From Streptomyces atratus (lineage in GTDB: Bacteria; Actinomycetota; Actinomycetes; Streptomycetales; Streptomycetaceae): DNA of 64,000 nucleotides. The stretch lies in NCBI RefSeq assembly GCF_900119365.1, contig NZ_FPJO01000015.1, forward strand, positions 1 to 64,000, written 5' to 3'. This document shows positions 34,412-43,135 of the stretch, one piece after another. The notes beneath the pieces are model-generated. The model was not told where the DNA came from. It worked only from the letters and a program-made list of their open reading frames with translations, and did no database searches. Each line of letters starts with the position of its first letter. Positions within the stretch are counted from its first letter, which is position 1. The position numbers and the translations under genes were made by a program.

Positions 34412-34864
34412 TCAGGAGGACGCGAGCCGGGCCACCAGCGCGTCGAAGAAGGCTTCCCAGCCGTCCTCGGCCGCCGCGTACTGCTCGGGCGTGAGGTTGC
34501 CGCCGCGCTGCCGGAAGACCAGCTCGGTGGTCCTGTCGCCGCGGTCGGCGAAGGTGGCGGTGACGATCTCGCCGTCGGTGCCGGCGGGCGCGGAGGCGTC
34601 CTTCATCGTGAGCACCAGTCGCTCGGGGGCCACCACCTCCCGGTAGACCCCGTGGAACGGCATCTCGGTGCCCGGCACCACCATGACCAGGCTCCAGTCG
34701 CCGCCCGGCCTGACGTCCATCGACACCCGGTCGAGCGGCACCTCGGCGTCACCGCCGAACCAGGCCGCGAAGTGCTCGGGCGTCGTCCAGGCCTCGAAGA
34801 CCCGTTCCCGCGGGGCATCGAGGATGCGGGTGATGTCGATGCCCTCGCGTGCTGACTCGGTCAT
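34412..34864 (-). CDS. SRPBCC/AHSA1-type protein
   Basis: Small soluble protein of 150 residues with the START-like fold typical of AHSA1-domain proteins. The N-terminal strand is ITRILDAPRERVFEAWTTPEHFAAWFGG, the commonest signature of the family, followed by DVRPGGDWSLVMVV and a C-terminal amphipathic helix (DGWEAFFDALVARL). Such proteins bind small hydrophobic ligands, and in actinobacteria they often pair with an ArsR-type repressor; none is present here. It stands alone on the minus strand, followed upstream by the thiamine transporter genes. Confidence 0.87.
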   Translation of the reverse strand: MTESAREGIDITRILDAPRERVFEAWTTPEHFAAWFGGDAEVPLDRVSMDVRPGGDWSLVMVVPGTEMPFHGVYREVVAPERLVLTMKDASAPAGTDGEIVTATFADRGDRTTELVFRQRGGNLTPEQYAAAEDGWEAFFDALVARLASS

Positions 34865-35051
34865 TGTCCCTGTCCTTCCCGGAGTCGTTCCGGATCTGCC
34901 GCACGGCCCCGGGGCTGCCCCCGAAGACGTGCCTCAGGACCCCGGGGGCGGCCGGAGCCGCACTCCGGGGCATCAGGCAATCGTCCGGCCGGCGGCCGGA
35001 TCCCGCGACCGGGACCGGTCACGGCTGGTCCGGTGCGGTGAACGCGCCCGG

Positions 35052-36077
35052 TCAGAAGCGGGCGGGCAGGACGACGGTCTCCGCCGCGTCGAAGCCCGCC
35101 CCGACCGCCGCGCCCTCCTCGGGCGCGTCCCGCAGCGCGCACTCCGCCTCCAGGACCGGACCGCGCTCCGGCATCAGCCGTACGGCGACGTGGTTGCCCC
35201 GGAACGTACGCGTCCCGACCACGCAGCGCAGACCCTCGTCCGGGGCGCCGATCCGGACCCCGGCCGGACGCACCAGCAGATCGCACGCCCCCTGCGGCGA
35301 GTCCTCGGGCACCGGCACCCTGCCCCACACCGTGTCGGCGACGGCACCGGTCACCGTCGCCTCGACCACGTTGTCGAAGCCGAGGAACCGGGCGACGAAG
35401 GCGGAGGCCGGCCGCTGCCAGACCTCCAGCGGGGTGCCCGCCTGGGCGATCCGTCCGTCGCACATCACCACCACCCGGTCGGCCAGGGCGAACGCCTCGC
35501 CCTGGTCGTGCGTGACGGCGAGCACCGTCGTACCCAACTGCCCGAAGAGCGTGCGCAGTTCGACGACGAGCCGTTCACGCAGACCGCGGTCGAGCTGGCC
35601 GAGCGGCTCGTCCAGCATCAGCAGCTTGGGGCGCGGGGCGAGGGCCCGCGCGAGGGCGACGCGCTGCTGCTCGCCGCCGGACAGTGCGGCGACGGCACGC
35701 CGTTCGGCGCCGGGCAGGCCCACCATGTCGAGGAGTTCGCCGACCCTGCGCTCCTGGTCGCGGCGCGACACCCCGTGCATCCGCAGCCCGAACGCGACAT
35801 TGGCGCCGACGTCCCGGTGCGGGAAGAGCTGGTGGTCCTGGAACATCAGGCCGAGACCGCGCCGGTGCACCGGCACCCCGGCCTGGTCGGCGCCGTCCAG
35901 CAGCACCCGGCCGCCGTCCGGCGGGTGCAGTCCGGCGACCACCCGCAGCAGGGTGGACTTGCCGCTTCCGCTCGGCCCGAGCACACACACGATCTCGTGC
36001 TCGGCGACCTCCAGGTCCACCGCGTCGAGCGCCGCCCGCTCGCCGAAGCGGACCGTGGCCGATTCCAGTGTCAGCAT
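35052..36077 (-). CDS. thiQ: Thiamine ABC transporter ATP-binding protein
   Basis: ATPase of 341 residues. Walker A GPSGSGKSTLL, Q-loop FQDHQLFPHRD, signature LSGGEQQRVALARAL, Walker B LLMLDEPLGQLD, H-loop AVTHDQGEAFALAD. A C-terminal regulatory domain of about 100 residues (TVTGAVADTVWG, LLVRPAGVRIG) makes it longer than enterobacterial ThiQ and more like the FbpC/PotA type. It is the last gene of a three-gene operon, 2 nt after the permease, headed by a thiamine-binding protein behind a TPP riboswitch. That context, not the ATPase sequence itself, gives the thiamine assignment. Confidence 0.88.
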   Translation of the reverse strand: MLTLESATVRFGERAALDAVDLEVAEHEIVCVLGPSGSGKSTLLRVVAGLHPPDGGRVLLDGADQAGVPVHRRGLGLMFQDHQLFPHRDVGANVAFGLRMHGVSRRDQERRVGELLDMVGLPGAERRAVAALSGGEQQRVALARALAPRPKLLMLDEPLGQLDRGLRERLVVELRTLFGQLGTTVLAVTHDQGEAFALADRVVVMCDGRIAQAGTPLEVWQRPASAFVARFLGFDNVVEATVTGAVADTVWGRVPVPEDSPQGACDLLVRPAGVRIGAPDEGLRCVVGTRTFRGNHVAVRLMPERGPVLEAECALRDAPEEGAAVGAGFDAAETVVLPARF

Positions 36078-36079
36078 CT

Positions 36080-37855
36080 CTAGAACTCCCCGGACCGGTC
36101 CGTGCGGATACGTTCGAGCAGCAGCAGCGAGACGGCGCAGACCACCATCAGGATGGTGCTGAGGGCCATCGCCTGGCCGTAGTTGAGCTCCCCGGCCCGC
36201 CCCAGCAGCCGGGCCACGGCGACCGGCAGCGTCGGGCGGTCGGGCCGCGCGATGAACACCGTCGCACCGAACTCGCCGAGCGAGACGGCGAACGCGAAAC
36301 CGGCCGCGACCAGCAACGCCCGTCGCACCAGCGGCAGATCGACCTCCCGCCAGGCCCGCAGCGGCGACGCCCCGAGCACCGCCGCCGCCTCCCTCAGCCT
36401 CCCGTCCACCGCGCGCAGCACGGGCAGCATGGTCCGTACGACGAAGGGCACACCGACCAGCGCCTGGGCGAGCGGCACCAGGATCCAGGAAGTCCGCAGA
36501 TCCAGCGGCGGCTTGTCCAGCGTGATCAGGAAGCCGAAGCCGACGGTGACCGCGGACACCCCGAGCGGCAGCATCAGCAGCGCGTCGAAGCCGCGCACGA
36601 GGCGCCCGGCGCGCCGGGTCAGCGCCGCGGCGGCCAGCCCGCCGACGACGAGCGCGATGACCGTCGCGACCAGCGCGTACTGCAAGGAGTTCCAGATCGC
36701 TTCGAGCGGCGCGACCAGGAACGTACCGCCGCCCGCGTCCACGGACGCCAGGGCACGGTAGAAGTCGAAACCATGCCCGCCGGTGGTGTTCACGGAGCGC
36801 TCGACCAGCACCCCGAGCGGCAGCAGGATCAGCAGCAGTACGGTCAGCAGCACCCCGCAGAGCAGCGCCCACTGCCCGGCGCCGCGCGGCCTGCGGGCGG
36901 TCTGCGCCGCGTCGACCAGCTTCAGCGCGGTCTCCCGGCGCCGTACGGTCCACGCGTGCACGGCGAGGATCGCGCCGACCGCGGCGAACTGCACCAGCGT
37001 CAGCACGGCGGCCGTCGGCAGGGCGAGCAACTGCGCGGTCTGCCGGTAGATCTCCACCTCCAGCGTGGAGAACCCGGGACCGCCGAGGATCTGCACGACA
37101 CCGAAGGAGGTGAAGGTGAAGAGGAAGACCATCAGCGCGGCCGCGGCCACGGCGGGTGCGAGGGCCGGCAGGGTGACCCGCCGCCAGGCGGCGAACCGTC
37201 CCGCGCCCAGCACCCTGGCGGCCTCCTCCTGCCGGGGGTCGAGCTGGGCCCACAGCCCGCCGACCGTCCGTACGACCACCGCGTAGTTGAAGAAGACATG
37301 GGCGAGCAGAATCGCCCAGACGGTGGTGTCGAGTCGTACGCCCCAGAGTTCGTCGAGGAATCCGCCGCGCCCCAGCAGCGCCAGGAAGGCCGTCCCGACG
37401 ACCACGGTCGGCAGGACGAACGGCACCGTGACGACCGCCCGCAGCAGTTGTTTGCCGGGGAAGTCGAAACGGGCGAAGACATAGGCGCCGGGCAGCGCGA
37501 TCAGCAGGGTCAGCGCGGTCGAGGCGAGCGCCTGCCAGCTGGTGAACCAGAGGACCTCGCGGATGTCCGGCCGGGTCAGCACCTCTCCGATCCGGCCGAA
37601 CTGCCAGACGCCGTCCACCTTCAGGCCGCGGCCGACGATCGCGGCGACCGGGTAGGCGAAGAACAGCGCGAAGAACGCGACGGGCACGGCCATCAGGCCG
37701 AGCCGCACCGCGCTCCCGCGCCGGGCCTTCGCACGAGCGCCCTGCGCGTGCGAAGGCCGGACCGACCGGCCGCGGGGAGCCTTCCCGCCCGCGTCCGGTC
37801 CGCGTACGGGGGTCTTCGTTACTTCACTACGAGCGAGGACCACGACTGGACCCAC
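36080..37855 (-). CDS. thiP: Thiamine ABC transporter permease, two-domain (ThiP-like)
   Basis: Membrane permease of about 591 residues made of two homologous halves, each with about six helices and an ATPase-contact loop: EEAARVLGAGRFAAWRRVTL near residue 210 and REAAAVLGASPLRAWREVDL near 490. A fused double permease is typical of thiamine and iron(III) importers. The start is uncertain: the GTG at 37855 overlaps the binding-protein gene by 37 nt, and a GTG four codons later is also possible. The basic N-terminus (GRSVRPSHAQGARAKARRG) is cytoplasmic. It pairs with the ATPase gene 2 nt downstream. Confidence 0.88.
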   Translation of the reverse strand: MGPVVVLARSEVTKTPVRGPDAGGKAPRGRSVRPSHAQGARAKARRGSAVRLGLMAVPVAFFALFFAYPVAAIVGRGLKVDGVWQFGRIGEVLTRPDIREVLWFTSWQALASTALTLLIALPGAYVFARFDFPGKQLLRAVVTVPFVLPTVVVGTAFLALLGRGGFLDELWGVRLDTTVWAILLAHVFFNYAVVVRTVGGLWAQLDPRQEEAARVLGAGRFAAWRRVTLPALAPAVAAAALMVFLFTFTSFGVVQILGGPGFSTLEVEIYRQTAQLLALPTAAVLTLVQFAAVGAILAVHAWTVRRRETALKLVDAAQTARRPRGAGQWALLCGVLLTVLLLILLPLGVLVERSVNTTGGHGFDFYRALASVDAGGGTFLVAPLEAIWNSLQYALVATVIALVVGGLAAAALTRRAGRLVRGFDALLMLPLGVSAVTVGFGFLITLDKPPLDLRTSWILVPLAQALVGVPFVVRTMLPVLRAVDGRLREAAAVLGASPLRAWREVDLPLVRRALLVAAGFAFAVSLGEFGATVFIARPDRPTLPVAVARLLGRAGELNYGQAMALSTILMVVCAVSLLLLERIRTDRSGEF

Positions 37856-38931
37856 TGCTCACGGTTCTTGGCGATGAGGTCCGGGGCCACGGTCGTCGGC
37901 CTGTCCACCGTCGCGCCGAACTTCGTGAAGAGCTCCGGCAGTTCCGCGTCCTTGGTGACCGGGTTCACGAACATGTTGAGAGGCATGTCCTCCTGGAACT
38001 TCTTGCTGATCAGGAAGTCCAGCAGGGCCTTGCCGCCCGCCTCGTTCTTCGCGCCGTTCAGCAGCCCGGCGAACTCGATCTGGCGGAAGCAGGTCCCGGT
38101 GGCGACACCGGTCGGGGCCTCGGCCGGCTGCGGCTTCGCGTACAGCACCTCGACGGGCGGGCTGGAGGCGTACGAGACGACGAGCGGCCGGTCGGCCTCG
38201 GCCTTCTTGCCGCCCGCGGAGCCGGAGAACTCCTCGTTGTACGCCTGTTCCCAGCCGTCGACGACCTTGACGCCGTTGCTCTTCAGCTTCTTCCAGTAAT
38301 CCTGGTAACCCTTCTCGCCGTAGGTGGCCACGGTGCCGAGGAGGAAGCCGAGGCCGGGCGAGGAGGTTCCCGCGTTCTCGGTGACGAGGAGGTTCTTGTA
38401 CGCGGGCTTCGCCAGGTCGTCGAAGGACTGCGGCGGCGCGAGCTTCTTGTCGGCGAAGTACTTCTTGTCGTAGTTGACGCAGATGTCGCCGGTGTCGATC
38501 GGGGTGACCCGGTGCTTGTCCGCGTCGAGCCGGGTGTCTGCCGCGACCCGGTCGATGCCCTTCGCCTCGTACGGCGTGAAGAGCCCGCTGTCGAGGGCCC
38601 GGGAGAGCAGCGTGTTGTCGACGCCGAAGAACACGTCGCCGCGCGGGGAGCCCTTGGTCAGGATCTCCTGGTTGAGCGCGACACCCGCGTCGCCGCTCTT
38701 CAGCACCTTGACGGTGTAGCCGGTCTCCTCGGTGAACTCCTTCAGTACGTCCTCGGAGGCGTTGAAGGAGTCGTGGCTGACGAGGGTCACGGTCTTGGAG
38801 CCCGAGCCCTTCGTGCCGCCGGAACCGGCGGACTGATCGTCAAAACCGCCGCACCCGGCGAGTGCGGTGACGCCGAGCGCGGCGGCGGCGGCCGATGCCG
38901 CGAGCTGCCTGGTCCTGCGCGTGGTGCTCAT
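37819..38931 (-). CDS. thiB: Thiamine-binding lipoprotein (ThiB/TbpA-like)
   Basis: Extracellular substrate-binding lipoprotein of 370 residues. A signal peptide with lipobox ALAGC (Cys27) is followed by a Gly/Ser linker. VTLVSHDSFNASEDVLKEF and FFGVDNTLLSRALDSGLF match thiamine-binding proteins. Further on, DICVNYDKKYF, the aromatic SYASSPPVEVLYA and CFRQIEFAGLL are typical of TbpA, whose ligand pocket uses Tyr and Trp side chains. AGGAGGAAT lies 6 nt before the ATG at 38931. The gene is first in its operon, and the TPP riboswitch in its leader (39018-39117) makes the thiamine role close to certain. Confidence 0.95.
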   Translation of the reverse strand: MSTTRRTRQLAASAAAAALGVTALAGCGGFDDQSAGSGGTKGSGSKTVTLVSHDSFNASEDVLKEFTEETGYTVKVLKSGDAGVALNQEILTKGSPRGDVFFGVDNTLLSRALDSGLFTPYEAKGIDRVAADTRLDADKHRVTPIDTGDICVNYDKKYFADKKLAPPQSFDDLAKPAYKNLLVTENAGTSSPGLGFLLGTVATYGEKGYQDYWKKLKSNGVKVVDGWEQAYNEEFSGSAGGKKAEADRPLVVSYASSPPVEVLYAKPQPAEAPTGVATGTCFRQIEFAGLLNGAKNEAGGKALLDFLISKKFQEDMPLNMFVNPVTKDAELPELFTKFGATVDRPTTVAPDLIAKNREQWVQSWSSLVVK

Positions 38932-38971
38932 TGTGGATTCCTCCTGGGTTTTGGCCAGGAAGAGACGCGGC

Positions 38972-38996
38972 CCCGCCCGCGAAGAAGCGGGCAGGG
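38972..38996 (-). terminator. Hairpin between TPP aptamer and thiB (likely expression platform)
   Basis: 9-10 bp GC-rich stem (38972-38980 with 38987-38995, loop TTCTTC on the minus strand) lies between the aptamer and the thiB ribosome site. It may terminate transcription or block translation when TPP is bound. Confidence 0.55.
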
Positions 38997-39017
38997 CGCA
39001 ACAGCATGAGTTGATGA

Positions 39018-39117
39018 CCGAACTTCCTACCCGGAATGACCCGGGCGAGGTTCAGAGGGTCTGCGGCCGACCTGTCCTCGGTGCCGCACTCTCAGCGCTG
39101 TGGCGCTCCCCTGTCGG
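39018..39117 (-). promoter_or_regulatory. TPP riboswitch (THI element) controlling thiBPQ
   Basis: Read on the minus strand, the leader contains CAGGGGAGC, then GCGCTGAGAGTGCGGC (the CUGAGAG pyrimidine-sensor loop), then GACCCTCTGAACCTCG (the ACCCU..GAACCUG pyrophosphate-sensor strand), then CGGGTCATTCCGGGTAGGAAG (P4/P5 and closing strand). All conserved TPP-riboswitch blocks are there in order. CCGA at 39117-39114 can pair with TCGG at the 3' end as P1. The aptamer ends about 87 nt before the thiB ATG. High TPP should switch off thiamine uptake. Confidence 0.95.
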
Positions 39118-39133
39118 AATATGAAGTTGATTT

Positions 39134-39157
39134 CGGGCCCAGGCTACACGGGGCCCG
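39134..39157 (-). terminator. Hairpin between rlmN and the thi operon leader
   Basis: CGGGCCC/GGGCCCG 7-bp stem (39134-39140 with 39151-39157), 21 nt after the rlmN stop. Probable rlmN terminator. Confidence 0.6.
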
Positions 39158-39177
39158 GGGCCCGTCCGGGAGTGGCC

Positions 39178-40284
39178 TCAGCGCTCGGCCGCCGCCAGCT
39201 GCCCGCAGGCTCCGTCGATCTCCTGGCCGCGGGTGTCCCGCACGGTCACCGGCACCCCGTGGGCCGCGATCGCCTCGACGAATGCCTTCTCGTCCTCGGG
39301 CCGCGAGGCGGTCCACTTGGAACCGGGCGTGGGGTTCAGCGGGATCAGGTTGACGTGCACCCGCTTGCCCTTGAGGAGCCGGCCGAGCCGGTCACCGCGC
39401 CACGCCTGGTCGTTGATGTCACGGATCAGCGCGTACTCGATGGAGATGCGGCGGCCGGACTTCTCCGCGTACTCCCACGCGGCGTCCAGCACCTCGCCCA
39501 CCTTCCAGCGCGTGTTCACGGGAACGAGGGTGTCGCGCAGCTCGTCGTCCGGCGCGTGCAGCGAAACGGCGAGGCGGCACTTGAAGCCCTCGTCGGCGAA
39601 GCGGAGCATCGCGGGCACCAGGCCCACCGTGGAGACGGTGATCCCGCGCTGCGAGAGCCCCAGCCCGTCCGGCTCGGGGTCGGTCAGCCGGCGGATCGCG
39701 CCGACCACCCGGTTGTAGTTGGCGAGCGGCTCGCCCATGCCCATGAAGACGATGTTGGAGAGCCGCGCCGGGCCGCCGGGGACCTCGCCGTCGCGCAGCG
39801 CCCGCATCCCGTCCACGATCTGGTGGACGATCTCGGCGGTCGACAGATTGCGGTCGAGACCGGCCTGCCCCGTCGCGCAGAACGGGCAGTTCATCCCGCA
39901 TCCCGCCTGGGAGGAGATGCACATCGTCACCCGCTCCGGGTAGCGCATCAGGACGGACTCGACGAGCGTCCCGTCGTGCAGCTTCCAGAGCGTCTTGCGG
40001 GTGGTGTCGTCGTCGCAGCTGATGTGGCGGACCACGGACATCAGATCGGGGAACATCGCCTCGGCGAGCTTGTCCCGCGACGCGGCCGGGATGTTGGTCC
40101 ACTCGGCCGGGTCGTGCGCGTACCGCGCGAAGTAGTGCTGCGAGAGCTGCTGGGCGCGGAACGGCTTCTCGCCGATCGCGGCGACGGCTTCCTTGCGCTC
40201 GGCGGGCGTGAGGTCGGCGAGGTGCCGCGGCGGCTTCTTGGCTCCGCGGGGCGCGACGAAAGTGAGTTCTCCGGGCTTAGGCAT
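39178..40284 (-). CDS. rlmN: Dual-specificity RNA methyltransferase RlmN
   Basis: Radical-SAM enzyme of 368 residues that methylates C2 of A2503 in 23S rRNA and A37 in some tRNAs. The radical-SAM cluster is CGMNCPFCATGQ. The SAM-binding GMGEPLANYN, the SLHAPDDELRDTLVPVN strand and the IEYALI region are all present. The N-terminal accessory domain (KPFRAQQLSQHYFARY) is also typical. The second catalytic Cys near the C-terminus falls in DTRGQEIDGACGQL. It is a single gene between two hairpins, downstream of cdsA. Identity is secure. Confidence 0.96.
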   Translation of the reverse strand: MPKPGELTFVAPRGAKKPPRHLADLTPAERKEAVAAIGEKPFRAQQLSQHYFARYAHDPAEWTNIPAASRDKLAEAMFPDLMSVVRHISCDDDTTRKTLWKLHDGTLVESVLMRYPERVTMCISSQAGCGMNCPFCATGQAGLDRNLSTAEIVHQIVDGMRALRDGEVPGGPARLSNIVFMGMGEPLANYNRVVGAIRRLTDPEPDGLGLSQRGITVSTVGLVPAMLRFADEGFKCRLAVSLHAPDDELRDTLVPVNTRWKVGEVLDAAWEYAEKSGRRISIEYALIRDINDQAWRGDRLGRLLKGKRVHVNLIPLNPTPGSKWTASRPEDEKAFVEAIAAHGVPVTVRDTRGQEIDGACGQLAAAER

Positions 40285-40311
40285 GGTCCATCCAGTGTCG
40301 CAGACGGAACA

Positions 40312-40348
40312 GTGAGGGCCCGCCGTCCTGTGGACAGCGGGCCCTCAC
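40312..40348 (-). terminator. Terminator hairpin after cdsA
   Basis: Perfect 12-bp stem (40312-40323 with 40337-40348), 30 nt after the cdsA stop; AATAAT is just outside the stem on the upstream side. Ends the frr-cdsA transcript. Confidence 0.85.
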
Positions 40349-40377
40349 TCGAATAATCCCAGGTCAGCGGCGCGATC

Positions 40378-41463
40378 TCAGCCGGAGCCGACGAACAGCA
40401 CCAGCAGCAGCCAGACCACCGGGGCGGTCGGCAGCAGCGAGTCGAGCCGGTCCATGATGCCGCCGTGCCCCGGCAGCAGCGTGCCCATGTCCTTGATCCC
40501 GAGATCCCGCTTGATCATCGACTCGCCGAGGTCGCCGAGCGTGGCACTGGCCGCGACGGCGAGCCCGAGCAGCAGCCCCTGCCACCAGGAACCGCCGTCG
40601 ATCAGGAACTGCATGCACAGCGCACCGGCCACCATCGCGAAGGCGACGGCCCCGAACAGACCCTCCCGGGTCTTTCCGGGGCTGATGCGCGGCGCGAGCT
40701 TGTGCTTCCCGAAGCGCCAGCCGACGGCGTACGCACCCGTGTCGCTGACCACGGTCAGCAGCAGGAAGGTGAGCACCCGCTGCGGCCCGTCGTCGGCGGT
40801 CAGGAGCATGGCGACGAACGTGGCGAGGAACGGTACGTAGAACGCCGCGAACACACCGGCCGTGACATCCTTGAGGTAGCCCTCGGGCGGCTCGGTCATC
40901 CGCCAGACGAGCACCGCCAGCGCGGTCAGCGCCATCGCCACCCAGGCGCCTTCGGCGCCCTTCGCGTAGCCGGCGACCACCATCGCCGCGCCGCCCACCG
41001 CCAGCGGGACGAGCGGCGCCTTGATGCCCTTGCGCTCCTGGAGCCGGGAGGTCAGCTCCCACAGGCCCACGACGACGGCGACGGCGATCACACCGACGAA
41101 GACGGCCTTGACGATGAACAGCGAGGCGACGATGACGGCGCCGAGCCCCACACCGACCCCTATGGCGGCTCGCAGATCACGGCCCGCACGTTTCTTCTGC
41201 GGGGGCGGCGGCGCGGTGGACATGGGCTCCTGCGGCTTCTCGTCACGGAACAGGGGGCCGCCGCTCAGGCGTCCGGCCCCCTGGTCCCGGTCATCACGGT
41301 CGTCAGCGTCTCTACCTGCGTCGGGAACGTCCGGCACGATGGGCATGGGCCGAGTCTGCTGGGCGTCATGCACATCGTAAGCAGGACCCGCCGGGGCAGC
41401 CCGCATCTCGGGCGCACCCCAGTGGCCGGCTCCCTGCGGGGCGCCCCAGGAAGAGTCGTTCAT
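40378..41463 (-). CDS. cdsA: Phosphatidate cytidylyltransferase
   Basis: Makes CDP-diacylglycerol from phosphatidic acid and CTP, the branch point of phospholipid synthesis. The protein has 361 residues from the ATG at 41463, overlapping the frr stop by one base. A cytoplasmic N-terminus of about 105 residues, rich in Pro, Asp and Gln, precedes eight or so membrane helices; that extension is longer than in E. coli CdsA. The C-terminal CTP signature is complete: LGDLGESMIKRDLGIKDMG followed by LLPGHGGIMDRLDSL. The coupling frr-cdsA is classical in bacteria. Confidence 0.95.
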   Translation of the reverse strand: MNDSSWGAPQGAGHWGAPEMRAAPAGPAYDVHDAQQTRPMPIVPDVPDAGRDADDRDDRDQGAGRLSGGPLFRDEKPQEPMSTAPPPPQKKRAGRDLRAAIGVGVGLGAVIVASLFIVKAVFVGVIAVAVVVGLWELTSRLQERKGIKAPLVPLAVGGAAMVVAGYAKGAEGAWVAMALTALAVLVWRMTEPPEGYLKDVTAGVFAAFYVPFLATFVAMLLTADDGPQRVLTFLLLTVVSDTGAYAVGWRFGKHKLAPRISPGKTREGLFGAVAFAMVAGALCMQFLIDGGSWWQGLLLGLAVAASATLGDLGESMIKRDLGIKDMGTLLPGHGGIMDRLDSLLPTAPVVWLLLVLFVGSG

Positions 41464-42023
41464 CAGACTTCGAGCAGCTCGGCTTCCTTGTGCTTGAGCA
41501 GCTCGTCGACCTGCGCGACGTACTTCGCGGTGGTGTCGTCGAGCTCCTTCTCGGCGCGACGCACCTCGTCCTCGCCCGACTCCTTGTCCTTGACCAGCTT
41601 GTCGAGGGTCTCCTTGGCCTTGCGGCGCACGGCGCGGATGGAGATCTTGGAGTCCTCGGCCTTGCCCTTGGCGACCTTGATGTAGTCGCGGCGGCGCTCC
41701 TCGGTGAGCTCCGGGAAGGTCACCCGGATGATATTGCCGTCGTTGCTCGGGTTGACGCCGAGGTCCGAGTCGCGGATCGCCTGCTCGATGTTGCGCAGCG
41801 CAGTCTTGTCGAACGGCGTCACGACGGCCATGCGCGGCTCGGGCACCGAGAACGAGGCGAGCTGGTTGATCGGGGTCAGCGCGCCGTAGTAGTCGGCGAC
41901 GATCTTGTTGAACATCGCGGGGTGCGCACGGCCGGTGCGGATCGCGGCGAAGTCCTCTTTCGCGACGACGACGGCCTTCTCCATCTTCTCCTCGGCCTCG
42001 AGGAGGGTTTCTTCGATCACCAC
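41463..42023 (-). CDS. frr: Ribosome recycling factor
   Basis: Splits terminated ribosomes together with EF-G. The protein has 186 residues, typical size 185. The three-helix domain shows EKMEKAVVVAKEDFAAIRTGRAHPAMF and the C-terminal RRKAKETLDKLVKD. Domain II is ALTPINQLASFSVPEPRM. Two tandem GTG codons begin the frame (42023 and 42020), with GCAGGAG upstream. It is followed by cdsA with a one-base overlap. pyrH lies 177 nt upstream, separated by hairpins. Confidence 0.97.
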   Translation of the reverse strand: MVIEETLLEAEEKMEKAVVVAKEDFAAIRTGRAHPAMFNKIVADYYGALTPINQLASFSVPEPRMAVVTPFDKTALRNIEQAIRDSDLGVNPSNDGNIIRVTFPELTEERRRDYIKVAKGKAEDSKISIRAVRRKAKETLDKLVKDKESGEDEVRRAEKELDDTTAKYVAQVDELLKHKEAELLEV

Positions 42024-42161
42024 GTGCTCCTGCGTGTCTTGAGTGGGCCCGTCGTGCCCGGGCCCGGCGGATCCTGCGTCGCGTCCTCACCTGCACGGTG
42101 TCCGACCGGCAGGCCGTTGTCCATCCTTCGGGGCCGGTCCCGGGGGTGACCCCGGGGGCCC

Positions 42162-42191
42162 GGACCTTCCCGTGGTACTCCGGGAAGGTCC
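42162..42191 (-). terminator. Terminator hairpin after pyrH
   Basis: Perfect 11-bp stem GGACCTTCCCG/CGGGAAGGTCC (42162-42172 with 42181-42191), 9 nt after the pyrH stop. A second GC stem lies at about 42139-42156. Confidence 0.8.
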
Positions 42192-42199
42192 CCCGGTCC

Positions 42200-42976
42200 T
42201 CAGACCCGGGTGCTCCGGTCACTCACGAGCGTGCCGATCTTCTCACCCTTGACCGCGCGGGCGATATTGCCGGTGGCGGTGAGCTCGAAGACGAGGATCG
42301 GCAGGTCGTTGTCGCGGCAGAGCGTGATGGCGGTGGCGTCGGCGACCTTGAGATCGCGGGCGAGAACCTCGCTGTACTCGAGCGCGTCGAACTTCACCGC
42401 GTCGGGGTTGCTCTTCGGGTCGGAGTCGTAGACGCCGTCCACCCCGTTCTTGCCCATCAGAAGGGCCTCTGCGTCGATCTCCAGGGCGCGCTGGGCGGCA
42501 GTGGTGTCGGTGGAGAAGTACGGCATCCCCATGCCGGCGCCGAAGATGACGACGCGGCCCTTCTCCAGGTGGCGCACGGCGCGCAGCGGAATGTACGGCT
42601 CCGCGACCTGCCCCATGGTGATGGCGGTCTGGACGCGGGAGTCGATGCCTTCCTTCTCCAGGAAGTCCTGGAGCGCCAGGCAGTTCATGACCGTGCCGAG
42701 CATGCCCATGTAGTCGGACCGGGCCCGGTCCATGCCGCGCTGCTGGAGCTCGGCGCCGCGGAAGAAGTTGCCGCCGCCGATGACGACCGCGATTTCCGCG
42801 CCGTCGCGGACGACAGCCGCGATTTCCCGGGCGATGGCGTGTACGACGTCGGGGTCGACACCGAGACCCCCGCCGCCGGCGAACGCCTCTCCGGACAGCT
42901 TCAGCATGAAGCGTCCGGCCACCTTGCCGTCGTCGCGCTTGTGGTCACCTTGTGCGGCGTCCGCGCCCTTGTTCAT
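42200..42976 (-). CDS. pyrH: UMP kinase
   Basis: Phosphorylates UMP to UDP in pyrimidine synthesis. The protein has 258 residues from the ATG at 42976, preceded by GAGGAGAA; a 22-codon extension upstream is not supported. Amino-acid kinase fold: FMLKLSGEAF (Lys/Gly phosphate site), VIGGGNFFRG, MDRARSDYMGMLGTVMN, VIFGAGMGMPYFSTDT and LMGKNGVDGVYDSDP. The N-terminal 20 residues (MNKGADAAQGDHKRDDGKV) are longer than in E. coli PyrH. It lies between tsf and frr, the conserved bacterial order. Confidence 0.97.
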   Translation of the reverse strand: MNKGADAAQGDHKRDDGKVAGRFMLKLSGEAFAGGGGLGVDPDVVHAIAREIAAVVRDGAEIAVVIGGGNFFRGAELQQRGMDRARSDYMGMLGTVMNCLALQDFLEKEGIDSRVQTAITMGQVAEPYIPLRAVRHLEKGRVVIFGAGMGMPYFSTDTTAAQRALEIDAEALLMGKNGVDGVYDSDPKSNPDAVKFDALEYSEVLARDLKVADATAITLCRDNDLPILVFELTATGNIARAVKGEKIGTLVSDRSTRV

Positions 42977-43004
42977 GGAGATTCTCCTCGTGCACATACG
43001 AAGA

Positions 43005-43048
43005 AGGCCATTGCCGGTGGGTCTGGTGTCCCTCAGCGGCAATGGCCT
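43005..43048 (-). terminator. Terminator hairpin between tsf and pyrH
   Basis: 12-bp perfect stem AGGCCATTGCCG/CGGCAATGGCCT (43005-43016 with 43037-43048), about 88 nt after the tsf stop and 29 nt before the pyrH ATG. It implies separate or attenuated transcription of pyrH. Confidence 0.75.
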
Positions 43049-43135
43049 CCTCGTCAGATCTGCGGTCGTACGGCGTGAGTGCGGCCGACGACTGCACTAG
43101 ACCCTATCGGGGTCCACCGTTGTTCGCGGACGGAC

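Noticed and set aside
35684..38299. Plus-strand open frame of 871 codons opposite the thiamine permease and binding-protein genes
   Set aside because: Arg/Gln/Gly-rich nonsense without domain signals; the opposite strand has intact transporter genes and a TPP riboswitch.
40378..42222. 614-residue version of CdsA
   Set aside because: The extra N-terminal part is frr and the pyrH-frr gap read in another frame; cdsA starts at 41463 coupled to frr.
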